Assembly: GCA_963970005.1 (NCBI GenBank)
Contig: CAXAMN010015335.1
Location: 695,174-759,173, forward strand
Direction of reading: 5' to 3'
Origin: Durusdinium trenchii
Lineage: Eukaryota; Sar; Dinophyceae; Suessiales; Symbiodiniaceae
DNA: 64,000 nucleotides
Numbering within the stretch: the first letter of the stretch is position 1; the number at the start of each line of letters is the position of its first letter. The notes beneath the pieces were generated by a model. The model worked only from the letters and a program-made list of their open reading frames with translations. It was not told the DNA's origin and made no database searches. Of the stretch, positions 34,283 through 45,329 are shown piece after piece. A program made the translations under genes and the position numbers.

Positions 34283-34762
34283 CCCAGCAACCGCAGCAGC
34301 AGCAGCAGCCACAACAACAATAACTGTAACCAGCAGCGGCAGCGGCAGCAAGCAGAAGCTACCAAGCAGCAGCAGAAGCAGCAGCAGGAGTAGCTAGCAA
34401 GCAGCAGCACCAGCTACCAAGCAGCTACCACGCAGCAGCAGCAGCAGCAGCAGCAACAGCATCAGCTACCAGCAGCAGCAGCAGCAGCAGCTACCAAGCA
34501 GCAGCTACCAAGCAGCAGCAGCATCAGCAGCAGCCACCAAGCAGCAGCAGCAGCAGCAGCAGGAGCAGCAGCAGCAGCAGCTACCAAGCAGCAGCAGCAG
34601 CTACCAAGCAGCAGCAGCATCAACAGCAGCTACCCAGCAGCAGCAGCAGCAGCAGGAGCAGCTACCAAGCAGCAGCAGCAGCTACCAAGCAGCAGCAGCA
34701 GCAGCAGCAGCTACCAAGCAGCACCACCAGCTACCAAGCAGCAGCAGCAGCAGCAGCAGGGA
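34283..34762. repeat. CAG/AGC trinucleotide tract, interrupted
   Basis: Hundreds of bases of AGCAGC broken by the phrase TACCAAGCAGC at irregular intervals, suggesting a higher-order unit of variable length (GCTACCAAG plus n AGC). The minus strand gives poly-Ala/Leu/Cys translations that look like artefacts. Confidence 0.85.
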
Positions 34763-35246
34763 AAGAGTGAGCTTTCCTTAGAGTCTTTTGTGCCCCAACA
34801 TTTGGTCTCGAACAATAGCTCGTATAGGTGCTGCCTGAGTAATTGTAGAAGGGCGACGTGGAAAGACAGATATATCTGATATATATGTTTTTTTTCCACG
34901 AATAAATGCTGACGATGCAGCCAGCAGCGGTGTGCATGATTGACATCTAGGGGTTGCATGCGAACATGTGTCAGCGACCGAAGACTCCGTCGCAACGCTT
35001 GTGCATGCTCCCCGTCGCTCGAACGCGGACTACCATGAGTGAAGCAAACAGCCCGTTCAAACATCTTACTGGGTTCTGTCATTCATGTGTGTAGTAAGTA
35101 TCATCTTTTGATCTGCATGGACAGCGGATAGTGCATTCTGATTTGTACTCTTGGGGGTTGTGGGGTGGGTACATGCCTGTACAAGCTTCTTAAGGATATA
35201 CTCAGAGGGAATGCAACTACTCTCGATTCTAACGAATAGGCTTTCT

Positions 35247-35504
35247 TCAGCACCAACAGCAGCCAACAACCCCAAACAGCAACACCAGCAAAACGGAGCA
35301 GACAACAAGCAGCAGGCAGCCAGCATCCAGCAGCAGCAAGCATGCAAGCAGCAAGCAGCAGCAACCAGCAAGCAGAAAGACAAAAGCATCCAGCAGCACC
35401 AAACATGCAAGCAGCAAGCAGCAGCAACCAGCAAGCAGCCAAGAGCCAGGCGCAGATGAGATGCCAGCAGCAGCAGCAGCGACCAAGCAGCAGCAGCAGG
35501 TACC
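35247..35504. repeat. Second CAG-rich tract with longer duplicated unit
   Basis: CAG-rich sequence in which ATGCAAGCAGCAAGCAGCAG followed by CAACCAGCAAGCAG occurs twice (about 35340 and 35405). It is separated from the first tract by 480 bp of unrelated sequence. Confidence 0.8.
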
Positions 35505-35925
35505 GAGGAGGAGAAGGGTGGAGTTGAACCCCGCGAGGGGGGGGGGGTATAGTCCTGATATATCAGGTAACAGCACTCAGGTCCTGGGCTCCCACCCTCC
35601 TTGCTAAAGCAAGACAGACTCCAGCTAGCTACAGCTAGCTTTCGTGAAAACCACTGTAGTAGTGAAACACTCTAGAAAATCATCCTACCTTCTCACCAGG
35701 CAGTTGCAAACCTATACATTGGCCACTTAAAGAATGGCCAACTGTGCCAAACCAAACCCACAAATCCTACCATTTGGAAACTGGAAACTCAATCCGTTTT
35801 AGGGAGCTGCACCCATGGCTATGGGTCGTAAAGTCATAGCCCTGAAATAGTAGGTCCAATCGCTTTTTGGCCCAACCCCCCCAGGCTGCTTCCCAACCGC
35901 TGCAACAAATCTCCTCAGGTCATAG

Positions 35926-36243
35926 ATCCTTTCTGAGGATTGGTTTGGGGTTCCAAGTGCTGCTGGAAGTGGTCTTTCAGGTCCAAAGTGGATGCCCCTC
36001 AGTCACCCCCCCCGCAGTAGCACACCTGTCGTTGAAGAAGGATCCACCACAGCACCTTCCTGGCAATGCTACGAGGAAGTTGATTTGGTAGAATGGAGCT
36101 TAAGCAATTCATTACGGCCCTTTGGCACCTCAAACAAAAACATTCCTATGTTGGACTCCAACTATGTATACCTTCAAAGGTGGGCTCACTTTCGGGGGTC
36201 TAACATGGTCTATATAACTATGACTATGACTATACCCTTCTGA
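35926..36243 (+). CDS. Candidate exon/ORF, about 85-105 residues
   Basis: After a TCATAG acceptor the frame reads ILSEDWFGVPSAAGSGLSGP, then VVEEGSTTAPSWQCYEEVDL, and on through NIPMLDSNYVYLQR. There a GTGGGC donor at 36180 is likely; the frame stays open to a TGA at 36243, but that tail includes dispersed-repeat sequence. It crosses a run of eight C without losing frame. Composition is strongly protein-like. No family recognised. Confidence 0.4.
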   Translation: MLSEDWFGVPSAAGSGLSGPKWMPLSHPPRSSTPVVEEGSTTAPSWQCYEEVDLVEWSLSNSLRPFGTSNKNIPMLDSNYVYLQRWAHFRGSNMVYITMTMTIPF

Positions 36244-37148
36244 GGTGATTGGAGCATTGTGGGGGAGGCCCTTCCTTGTGGGCTGGGAGCTTGTTCAACA
36301 GCACTCCTCCCAAACAGTTTCCACAAACATCACAAACAGTTTTCTACTGTGAGAAAGGGGTCTGCCATGGCCTGCCTAAACAGTTGTGAGAAGGGGCATT
36401 TGTCCTTCGATCAGTTGTTTCATAAGACATCCTCTCACAGGCAGGGCCGAAAAAGAAATGTCGCCGACCGCTCCGAGCCCACGGTGGGAGGAGGGTTGAA
36501 GGACTCGGAAGTCTCAAAACGGTCTTCATGAGTAGATCAACGCACAGCCCAAATATCCTCAAGAGTTTGGCAACAAGCATTCCGCTGGATGTTCCACTGG
36601 GTATTCTCGTGGCACTACCATCGCCGAAGCCCAAGTGAATAGGCATAATCAGCTGCATCCGTCGGAAAAGAAAAAGCTCACTTGGGACGGTGCGCGCCCA
36701 CAGCCGGCAAGCCAGCGGAAGGCAGTCCACACCAGGCGTCGGAAACAAAAATAACAAACACCACTTGCTCTACGTCAGTTCTACCTTTGAGGCACCTCTG
36801 TCTTGAGCACCCAAGCGACACGAAACGTCCGGAAACGTACCTCATCGGAGATGCCGAAGCCCACACCAGTGCCTACCTTGCAACCGCTGGACGTGAGTGC
36901 AGTAGGGTTTGTTGCGGGTTGAGTGCTTCATGCTACTGGTATTTGTGGCCCAAACAAGTCCAGTTTTCCACGCAACCGGAAAAGTTCAATTGGCTCAACC
37001 CGCCATAATTGGAATCTCCAAGAGATCAAGAGCAACAATAACGAGAAACGTCGAGAAAAGCACTTCTTTGTATAATCCTAAAGGTCAATGGGGTACAATC
37101 AACCACCCAAGTTCGGGTACCATAAGGATGCAAAAGCACAACATCATA
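36244..37148. other. Unresolved, weak minus-strand coding signal
   Basis: The minus strand is open over 36344-36757 (for example RRMQLIMPIHLGFGDGSATR). GCKVGTGVGFGISDE with a GTACGT donor can be read near 36845-36895, but plus-strand frames compete. I cannot assign a gene. Confidence 0.25.
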
Positions 37149-37539
37149 TCATGCCTCTGACTTTGAAGCAGTCGGGCTGGATGCATGCATATATAGGGAG
37201 ACCTCCCAGTTCGAAACATTGAACCTCGGGGTTCGCACGGAAACTTCGACTAGTCCACCCAGCCAGGTCCATCCGCGGGGGTTCCCTCTTCCTCTCTGCA
37301 TCTCTCCGCGTGGTCGATGCCGCGAATGGTCGTCGAAAAGGTGGTGTTCGGATCGTTTGAGGACGTCGGCAGTTGTGGTCAGCTGCATCTGCAGGTCTCT
37401 GCAGAGGTGGGATGCTGAGAACTGGACTTCAAGAGGCTGTGAGCTGAAGACCGAACAGGCCCACTCGGCCACTGAAACTGATGGGGCTAGACAATGCACA
37501 GCAATGTCATGTTCCAAGTGTGTGGTCTCCAATTGGAAT
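37149..37539 (-). CDS. Candidate exon/ORF, about 130 residues
   Basis: Following a GGTCTTGGCAG acceptor the frame reads FQLETTHLEHDIAVHCLAPS through LCRDLQMQLTTTADVLKRSE to a TGA at 37149. No ATG opens it, so it should be an internal or terminal exon; CTGG before GTGGAC near 37250 may be its true end. No family recognised. Confidence 0.3.
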
Positions 37540-40500
37540 CTGCCAAGACCATCACCTGGGTGAGAGGTTCCAACCGGCGATGGAAGGGACTTTCAAAAGA
37601 GAAGCATGGAAGACGAAGGTCAGGGATGAGAATGGGATGCCAGGCGTTTGGGGAGTCCGATGGATATGGGGCTTCCGGAGGGTAACAGTTACCGCCGCCA
37701 TTCCATGGATATATTAGACGTCAGTGTGCGAGGGATACATGTGAGTAGGATTTTGGGGTGCCCCTTCCAGTCTTCATGGATGGTCTGGGATATGGGGAGA
37801 AGATGTGAGAAGAGAAGATGGTCTGCCCTGGGCACCCCAGCGGAAAAACACGCGAGACGAGGGGGAGGCACCATGCAGCGCGAACACCCCAACCTGGCGA
37901 GGCTGCAAAACACAAAAGAACATTGACACATCAACAGGGTCATGTCCCTCCATATGCCTGTCATGCCATCCCTGAGAACAAACTGGGACCCTTCCTACAA
38001 TTCTTGCCCCATAAATGAAATTGAAGCCCCCCTATGTCCATGCACCCATGACCCAGTGAACCAATCCAGTTGAAGCTTCGATTCCTTCCATAGGGGGGCC
38101 CATTGAGATATGCACTAGTGAAGCGCCATGCCAGGACAAATCAGCAGTCCGCTTTCGTCATCTCCCCGATTGATGCGCCCAACTGTTGATGGCAGCTGCC
38201 AGTGGGTGACAACATCAAAAGAACGATTTGGACAAATATGAACTGGTCACGGTCATGATGCTAATTTAGTTCTTCCAACAGGTGGTCAAATGACCGTGCT
38301 ACTCTATGCTACTCTATGATAGTCTACTGTGCTCCGGAACCATTCGTGGAACGAACGGAGTTGCCCCAGATCCACCAGCCGCCTCTAAGGACTGAAAAAA
38401 CAAGCCAGTTTGACAGAGCTGACTTCATGGAGTTGGCTACACTTTACGAGCTTTGAAAAGAACCAGGTGACTGGACCTGCGTCATGACTGGACCGAGCAG
38501 GGTACCAGCACTGGTATCAGGTCTGGATCCCAGCAGGTACCTGAGTTGCCCGACAAATGTGCTGCACCGTCATGGAGGATGAAGGTGCGATCGCCTCAGC
38601 CCCGGGCCCGGACAATCTGCCTCTGCACCGCTTGCGGTGCAAGAGGTTCTGTTAGGTGCAGGATTTAAGCACAACAACCAATGGGGGATATAGGATACAT
38701 CAGAAAATGACCCACGGGACTGTTGGTCCATGTTGTTCCCTGTTTTTTGACCACTCGAAAGTGGGGAAGCGCTCTCCAGCCCCCCGAACTTGCAGGTGCG
38801 CTCCCATGCGCACGGAAAAGAAAGTGTTTGAACTCCACCCAGAGCTATTCATCTGCAAGTCTAAGTTTGTCAACTAGTTCCCAGCGTTGGTAGAACATCA
38901 ACAGGAAGTATGCTGTAAAATGTCCATGCTTTTCTGATCTTAAGACCGTTTTATCGACAGAACAAACAATAACAAAAACAAAAACATGTCACAAGTACAT
39001 ATGCTACATGACATGCCCGTAGCTTCCCGTATCTGTCACAAGCCTATGACATGCAAATATGTGTTTAAAAAGTATCGTAGTAGCTGCGAATAGTATACTA
39101 TGCAATATTTTGCTACAGTGTAAAAGAGATGTGTTTAAACCGTATAGCATTATACTACATCAGAAAAAATGTGTATATAGTATATATATATGTTATAAAT
39201 GCTATATGATGTTATATGAAGGCTTGTATCCAAGAGACAGCAATGTTTCCAGCCCCACCACCTGAGCTCCGGACGGGGCAAACCCATGAGCTCCGCCACG
39301 TGGGGATCGGCGCGGCCGTCGCCCTCCCATTGTCTGGGATGCCCGCCGGCGGACCACCAGTCCTTGGTCGGACCAATCGCTGTGAGATCAGGTCCCGGAG
39401 GATGAGTGAATTTGGAAGAGATGATTGAAGGCCTCTGAGTATTTGGTTTCTTAGTGTTTCTCTTGGGAGGTTTACAAGGAAGGTATAGATATAGGGTTAG
39501 CACAGCAAACTTGCAGCTCCACAGTGGGTCTCTCTTTCTGTTTTTGCTGCTTACTTGCTTCTTTTCAGAGTTTGACCGACGACACCCCTGAAGATTGGCA
39601 CAAAATGTTTGACGCAACACAGTGATTTGATACTGTAATTTGATGTGATTTCACTGCATGATCCGAAGTACCAGTATTGAGTCAAGAAAGGACATGCCCT
39701 TTGCAAACTAGTAGCATGAGGAATTTTGGGTTGTGTGAATGTTCCCCTATATTTCCCTGTGCTCTCTTTGACGTAATACATTTTTTGACGTTAAGTTATC
39801 GTGTTTGTTCTTCCCTGTACTTACAGTATCGTGTTATTCATTCCAATTCATTCCATGCTAGAAGCCCATGCAATAGTAGCAACTCACTCCCCTCTTCTGA
39901 TCATGGAGATCACATATGTGGGCCCATCTACGGGAAGGTGCTTTTGGTTCGCTGCGCTCTCGTTTTTTCTCTCGTGTTGTTATCGTTTTCGCGCCTGGTG
40001 CAAACCCGGCAAAGTGTTTGGTCCATACTCAACACGTTCAACCCTTGTGCAAAACCCCCCCCGTCCCAAACAAGAGATGCTTTTTCTTCCCTTATTGTTT
40101 TACAGTGGATAGAGCATGCTTCAGGCAACCTGGCATGTATGCAAAGATTGCTTTCTTACATGGCATGTGTTTTGATATTTTCTTATTTGGCAACTTGACG
40201 CCAAAGAACGCCGGCCGGACCCCTTTGAGTTGAGAACCAATTGGTCGCTTCGTCCATTCATCCTCAAGGGGCAACAATCAGCCACATCATGCCAAGAGAT
40301 TGCCCACATCACCCGGCCAAATAAAGAAAATGGGGGTGTCCAGGTATCAGATGAACCTCCATTGAATATATATTGAAGCCGTTTTTCGACCAGCTGAAAG
40401 CGAGCCATTCGCGCGTCAACGTCCGCCAAGTGTCGTGGAGAATCCCTGTGGCGTGCTCCAAATCTCCGGCCGTCGACACGCCGAAGGCCACGTGACCATT

Positions 40501-41544
40501 GGCCTGACGTCCGAGCGGGCGGTCAACCACACGCCGTGGATGTCCGGACGAGCCATAGAATCATAAATGGATATTGGGCCGGCTTGTCAATCATCAACCT
40601 GACTTATCGGTGGGTTTAAGATAGGAAGCAAGTCAATAATGAACCATCCTTGAAAAACGACAAAATATGCAATAATAAACCGAACTTTCTCCTGTGTAAT
40701 AGTAACCCTCTTCCAGATCTTGAATTGATTAGTTTTTGAATGTGTTTGAATTACTTTTAGCTCCGGCTTCAGGTCTGAGGTTGATTTTTGTGAGTAGTAT
40801 TGTACTACGATGAACAAATTGTTGCACCCCACAACAAATACCAGGGGCAGGTGTATTATTGATATTGCGATGTGAACAGTAGACGTTTTTGGACTGATGT
40901 TCGCAAAGAGGTTTACAACATCCCCACCCCCCCCCGGAGATGACCAGGAGTTACATGGTTTGACCATCCATGTCTGTCCTATTGGTTCGGAAGCACGAGT
41001 GTGTCGACGAACGGTTCGGTGCCTTTGAACACGTCAAGCATGTCGGATATAGAGTTGGTGGGGAGCTCATTCTCCCCTGCAGATGACCACATGGAAAAAA
41101 CAAACAAAGACCCTTATAGTGGGTTGAGAGTAAATGGCACAATCCCCAAGTTGGGTGGTTTCTATGGACCCCTAGTTGTCAAAGACTTCTTGGGGTGCCA
41201 GTGCCATCCAACCTCTCAATCCACTGTAAATGGAAGACCCCTGAAGACCCATGCTCCTCACCGTCTGGACTCCTCCGAGCAAACCGCCGGAAGGACCGGT
41301 CGATCCGCCACGTGCGTTTTGGGGGGGCCCGGAGGGCAAACCCGCCTAGGCGGACCGTGGTGACCGTAGTGAAACAACACAGAACCGCCTTACATCTCCT
41401 TAAGATCCGCTGAGGTGTAGGGTCTTATAGGGTTGTATCATATGATGTATCTAATGAATCACGAAAAATGAGAGTTTATTGTGGATGCGGGTACCAACAA
41501 TGAGACCCCTTCATCCCTCCTGGGAGGTTCATCTTCCCAGTAGT
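37540..41544. other. Long stretch without a supported gene
   Basis: GC-rich patches at 38560-38650, 39240-39400 and 40420-40550 are open on one or both strands (the last reads VVDRPLGRQANGHVAFGVST on minus). None has convincing ends. AT-rich sequence with scattered TATAT runs lies at 39060-39210. No repeat of the defined families was noticed. Confidence 0.3.
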
Positions 41545-43437
41545 CTATTCTGTAAATTGTCGGTTGGCATGTGTGTGTGCCTTTTCCACTTCAGTGTCCA
41601 ATGTGGAGATGACCCAATGATGATCATCACCGTTCTCCTCCTCGAATTTGCACTCAAAACGTCGCAAACCCCTAGGAAGATCCATGTCTGTGACCTCAGA
41701 TCTGAAACCTTCAATGTCCGAGCCAACAACCAAACACTGAAGACTGCTTGGCCAATTCACACTCTTCAGCGCCCCAAACAAACAGCCAAACGATATGCTC
41801 TGAAGGCTGCTGGGCCAACTCACTGACTCCAAACTCTGGTTGAAACTCCCACCAAAGGAGAGGCTTTCAAGCCTACTGGGCCAAGCCACTCCTTCCAAAC
41901 TCTGGTTAAAGTTATCACCGAAGGAAAGACATTGAAGGCCACTGGGCCAAGCCACTCTTTGAAGAGACTTGAGATCGCCGTCAAAGGAAAGACTTTGAAG
42001 CTGGCTGGGAAACGCAACTTCTTCTAAACTCTGGCTGAACTGATCGCCAATTGAAAGACTTTGAAGTCCACTAGGCCAAGACACTCGTTCCAAGCTCTGG
42101 TTGAACCCCCAGCCAAAGGAAAGACTTTGAAGGCCGCTGGGCCAAGCCACTCCTTCCAGACTCTGGTTGAACCCAAGTAAAGACAGGCTTTGAAGGCTTG
42201 TGGGCCAAGCCGCGCCTTCCAAACTCTGGTCGAACTGGTCACCAAAGGAAAGGCTTCGAAGGCCGCCGGGCCAAGCCACTCCTTCTAGACTCTGGTTGAA
42301 GCCAAGTAAAGACAGGCTTTGAAGGCTTGTGGGCCAAGCCACTCCTTGCAATCTGTGGTTGAACTGGTCACCAAAGGAAAGACTTTGAAGGCCGCTGGGC
42401 CAAGCCACTCCTTCCAAACTCTGCTTGAACCCGTCACCGAATAGAAGACTTTGAAGACTGCTAGGCCAAACCACTCCTTCCAGACTCTGGTCAAAGTCAT
42501 CACCAAAGGAAAGACTTTGAAGGCCCGTAGGCCAAGCCACTCCTTCCAAACTCTGGTTGAACTGGTCAAGAGACAAACTTTGAAGCCTGTCGGGCCAAGT
42601 TACCTTTCGCAAACTCTGGTTGAACCTGTGAAAGGAAAGACTTTGAAGGCCGCTGGGCCAAGCCACTCCTTCCAGATTCTGACTGAATGCATAGCCAAAG
42701 GAAAGACTTTCAAGGCACTTGGGCCAAGCCACTCCTTCCAAACTCAGGTTGAACGCGTAGTCAAAGGAAAGACTTTGAAGGCCGCAGGGCCAAGCCACTC
42801 CTTGCAATCTCTGGTTAAACTTAAAGCCAAAGGAAAGACTTTGAAGGCTGCTGGGCCAGGCCGTCCCTTGCAAACTCTGGTTGAACTTAAAGCCAAAGGA
42901 AAGGCATTGCAGACTGCTGGGCCAAGCCACTCCTTCCAGACTCTGGTTGAACCCGTCACCACAAGAAAGACATTGAAGGCTGTTGGGCCAAGCCACTCCC
43001 TTCAAACTCTCGTTGAAACCATCACCAAAGGAAAGGCTCTTGAGGTAAGCAAGGCTCCTCAGCTGAGTTAGCCCATCCAGCCCTTTTAGCTGCAGTATCC
43101 CCTCAAGAGCCATCGTTTCATCCTCAACTGGGTGACCTTGGAAGCATCTCCAAGCCTCCTGCAAGTTGGCCATCTCATAGGCGTAGGACAAAGAACTTGG
43201 TTCCCCTTGTGCCAGCCCTTCTTGAGCCAAAGTCTTAGTTAGTGAAAGCTTCTGAGATCCTTTCATCACCACGACTCTTGCTCCAGCTTTCAACGGAAGT
43301 CGGTCCCGGATGATTAATCGAAGCTCAGAGCCAGTGAGGGACTTGGGCACTTGGACCTGGAATCCTTCTCCACTCACGCCCACAACCTGAATTCTCAGCA
43401 GTTCTTCACCAAGCTGTTCCAATTCGCTGGGGTACAT
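41545..43437 (-). CDS. Ubiquitin-like domain plus 20 FNIP-type leucine-rich repeats
   Basis: The best gene in the window: one uninterrupted frame. I chose the ATG at 43437 (MYPSELEQLGEELLRIQVVG), giving 630 residues; an upstream in-frame ATG at 43614 would add 59 with weaker texture. Residues about 13-87 have a ubiquitin-like pattern (IQVVGVSGEGFQVQVPK, a Leu/Ile-rich helix, then KTLAQEGLAQGEPSSLSYAY). From about 130 to 565 run twenty 21-22-residue units like LQSLSFGDQFNQSLEGVAWP, close to the FNIP/LRR type with the Phe-Asn pair and Trp-Pro in place of Leu-Pro. An acidic tail of about 65 residues follows. FNIP repeats form a solenoid for protein binding, so an adaptor role, perhaps in ubiquitin signalling, is an inference. 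The 66-bp DNA repeats keep frame throughout, which argues for selection. Confidence 0.85.
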   Translation of the reverse strand: MYPSELEQLGEELLRIQVVGVSGEGFQVQVPKSLTGSELRLIIRDRLPLKAGARVVVMKGSQKLSLTKTLAQEGLAQGEPSSLSYAYEMANLQEAWRCFQGHPVEDETMALEGILQLKGLDGLTQLRSLAYLKSLSFGDGFNESLKGVAWPNSLQCLSCGDGFNQSLEGVAWPSSLQCLSFGFKFNQSLQGTAWPSSLQSLSFGFKFNQRLQGVAWPCGLQSLSFDYAFNLSLEGVAWPKCLESLSFGYAFSQNLEGVAWPSGLQSLSFHRFNQSLRKVTWPDRLQSLSLDQFNQSLEGVAWPTGLQSLSFGDDFDQSLEGVVWPSSLQSLLFGDGFKQSLEGVAWPSGLQSLSFGDQFNHRLQGVAWPTSLQSLSLLGFNQSLEGVAWPGGLRSLSFGDQFDQSLEGAAWPTSLQSLSLLGFNQSLEGVAWPSGLQSLSFGWGFNQSLERVSWPSGLQSLSIGDQFSQSLEEVAFPSQLQSLSFDGDLKSLQRVAWPSGLQCLSFGDNFNQSLEGVAWPSRLESLSFGGSFNQSLESVSWPSSLQSISFGCLFGALKSVNWPSSLQCLVVGSDIEGFRSEVTDMDLPRGLRRFECKFEEENGDDHHWVISTLDTEVEKAHTHANRQFTE

Positions 43438-43937
43438 GGCGTTCCTTTCTCCTTTGTCAGTCTGCCTGGCTCTGAGCAAGCAAGAATAAGGCAACAATCT
43501 ACAAAGTGCTGTGCGTGTTTTCCATTGCACAAAAAATATCAAAGGGACCCTGTCTAAAAATGTGTTCTTATGCCCTGAAGATTCAGATTGCTGGCGGCTG
43601 TGCGCCCCTGTCATACGCGCCCCTGGAGCCAGGATCGAATGTCATTCCAACATACCCCAGACGCGACAGGTACGTAGGAAGGAAGGGCTGCACTACTGGA
43701 GGCAAACAATTAACAAGGGGCCAAGCTATGAACAATGCGGGGGCCTCCAGGTGGTGCCTGTAAGTTCAAGGTCTGAACGCTAAGGTCTCTTTGGTATGCC
43801 ACATGGCCAGGTTGACATGGAGACGGTGTTCAGTAATTTGTTCTTGTTTCATCGTCTGGCAGGAGATCAAATGCTCTGGAAACCTGCTCGAGGACAAACA
43901 CAAGGCATGCACGCGAAATTCATGAGCTCCAAAACCC
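43438..43937. other. 5' flank of the UBL-FNIP gene
   Basis: The gene's frame stays open to 43614. No spliced-leader sequence, TATA box or other motif was recognised. Confidence 0.35.
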
Positions 43938-44014
43938 AAACACTCCATCTATGGCTATCTATTTGCACACTGGCGTGGTTAACCCGGGGTAGATGTATCT
44001 ATTCCAGTCCCACC
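43938..44014. mobile_element. M1 family inverted-repeat element
   Basis: CAAACACTCCATCTATGGCT at the left and GTATCTATTCCAGTCCCACC at the right frame GTGGTTAACCCGGGG. The following minus-strand ORF ends inside it. Confidence 0.55.
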
Positions 44015-44308
44015 GGACCTGTTTTTGGGAACTGGCGTCGCGTCGACCCAGCGAGGCTCGAACGCGCGAGTGCGAGCTTTGGCCTTCTCATTCTGCAGCT
44101 TTGGCAGAACTGAAGCCAACCAGGCGTCAAAGCCCTCTTCCCCTGGAGCCTGCCGAATGGTGGCTGAGTGCGGCGAGGCTCGGATGTGGGAGCCTGTCGG
44201 ATGGTGGCTGGGTTCAAGCACGAGATGATCGGCGCGTTTCAGACCTGAAATCATCGGAAGTGGGGCCCGATTCCGCATGACCATGTTGACCAAACGGGTG
44301 GTTCTCAC
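43979..44308 (-). CDS. Candidate exon/ORF, 109 codons, stop supplied by M1
   Basis: A good coding texture covers 44020-44150 (EEGFDAWLASVLPKLQNEKA then RTRAFEPRWVDATPVPK). Upstream, two 20-bp direct repeats (AGCCACCATCCGACAGGCTCC type, two mismatches) each end in CAG and could be alternative acceptors. The last dozen codons (GGTGIDTSTPG) are M1 sequence, so the true exon may end at a GTCCGG donor near 44017. Nearest in-frame ATG is 44284. No family recognised. Confidence 0.35.
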   Translation of the reverse strand: MRTTRLVNMVMRNRAPLPMISGLKRADHLVLEPSHHPTGSHIRASPHSATIRQAPGEEGFDAWLASVLPKLQNEKAKARTRAFEPRWVDATPVPKNRSGGTGIDTSTPG

Positions 44309-44998
44309 TCCACTTCCATGATGATGATTTCTGGGAAACGGAAATGACTTGATTCATCTGTGTCAAGGCACTTGGTTTGGCAAAGTCGCTGGACTTAGGA
44401 CTGCTATTTCATGCTTCTCCGTTTGGATGAGACATCTGGGTTCCGGAAACTGCATGAAACTGCCTCAGCATTCAGTTTCTATGAAACAAGGAACTTGCTG
44501 ATGGATCCCATCACTCCTGAGTCGTTTTTTATATTTGATGTATAGTACATCCTTTTTTCTACCAGTTCTTGTTGAGTGGGCGGGAAACCATGGGAAACCT
44601 AAAAGCAAAGGTTTTGCAGGCCATCCTCTGTTCCCGCCGGATGGTGTGACCTCGGAACTGGACCACGCATATCGGACGATTGATTGCGCCTTCGATCGGG
44701 CGATTTGGCAACTCAAGGGACCTGAAGACTCAAATGACCTGAAGCACTTGTAATTTTTTCTCAGAACTCTACCAGGTAGATCAAAACCGTGTCCATTGGA
44801 CGCCCCTTAAGCTAAAAAACCATTGGACACCCTTTTGATTCACCTGGTAGACTCATTAAAGATAAAAGTTGTCAATGTTGAGCACAACCCAATGTCAATA
44901 GATCAATACCAGCACAACCGGGAAAACTACCTCAGAAGTCAGAAGGAAACATGGTTTATTCTGGTCTTACAATTTCGGATCACGCGTGGTCGAACTAG
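44309..44998. other. No gene recognised
   Basis: Two inverted phrases near 44770-44850 (CTACCAGGTAGATCAAAA with GTGTCCATTGGACGCC, then CCATTGGACACCC with TTTGATTCACCTGGTAG) form a hairpin-like element of about 80 bp. Nothing coding. Confidence 0.35.
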
Positions 44999-45283
44999 CT
45001 AGTCCATTTCATGCAGCAGCTTTGGCTTTCGAGGAAGGACATTCGCCCTGCAGGTGATGTAATCAAAGACATTGGATGATTGTTTCCTCAACTTTTCACA
45101 TCTTCTCACTCTCAAAAAAGGGGGTTGGACCGGTGCTCCCCTCTCCGCGGTGGAACACGGCCGTTGCAGCTTTCCGCGTTCCGCCGGCGCCTGGCCCAAG
45201 CTGGTGGGAGCTTCGATCCAATCCAGTTCTCGCTCACCTAGCGAGAAGGGGATTGATGGGGCATGATGGGGCTGATCAAGGTG
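44999..45283 (-). CDS. Candidate 3' terminal exon, about 94 residues
   Basis: The frame is open from just after a TGA at 45284 to the stop at 44999, without ATG. It reads IPFSLGERELDWIEAPTSLG, then PPFLRVRRCEKLRKQSSNVF and ends PKLLHEMD. The composition stays protein-like even where GC content drops, which is why I prefer this frame over two plus-strand ones. The acceptor is not certain. No family recognised. Confidence 0.35.
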   Translation of the reverse strand, partial: HLDQPHHAPSIPFSLGERELDWIEAPTSLGQAPAERGKLQRPCSTAERGAPVQPPFLRVRRCEKLRKQSSNVFDYITCRANVLPRKPKLLHEMD

Positions 45284-45329
45284 TCAAGCTTCTTGGGCAA
45301 CATGGAATTCTCAGTCACAAAAATGAAGT

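Noticed and set aside
34283-35504. Repeat cluster that might be mistaken for a CRISPR array
   Set aside because: Interruptions are variants of the same words, not unique spacers of constant length; the genome is eukaryotic.
34033-35576. Ala/Leu/Cys-rich and Gln-rich open frames on both strands
   Set aside because: The CAG tract is open in all frames; there is no start context or domain.
42451-43071. 206-codon plus-strand frame
   Set aside because: It is the antisense of the 66-bp FNIP repeats; 66 is a multiple of three, so shadow frames stay open.
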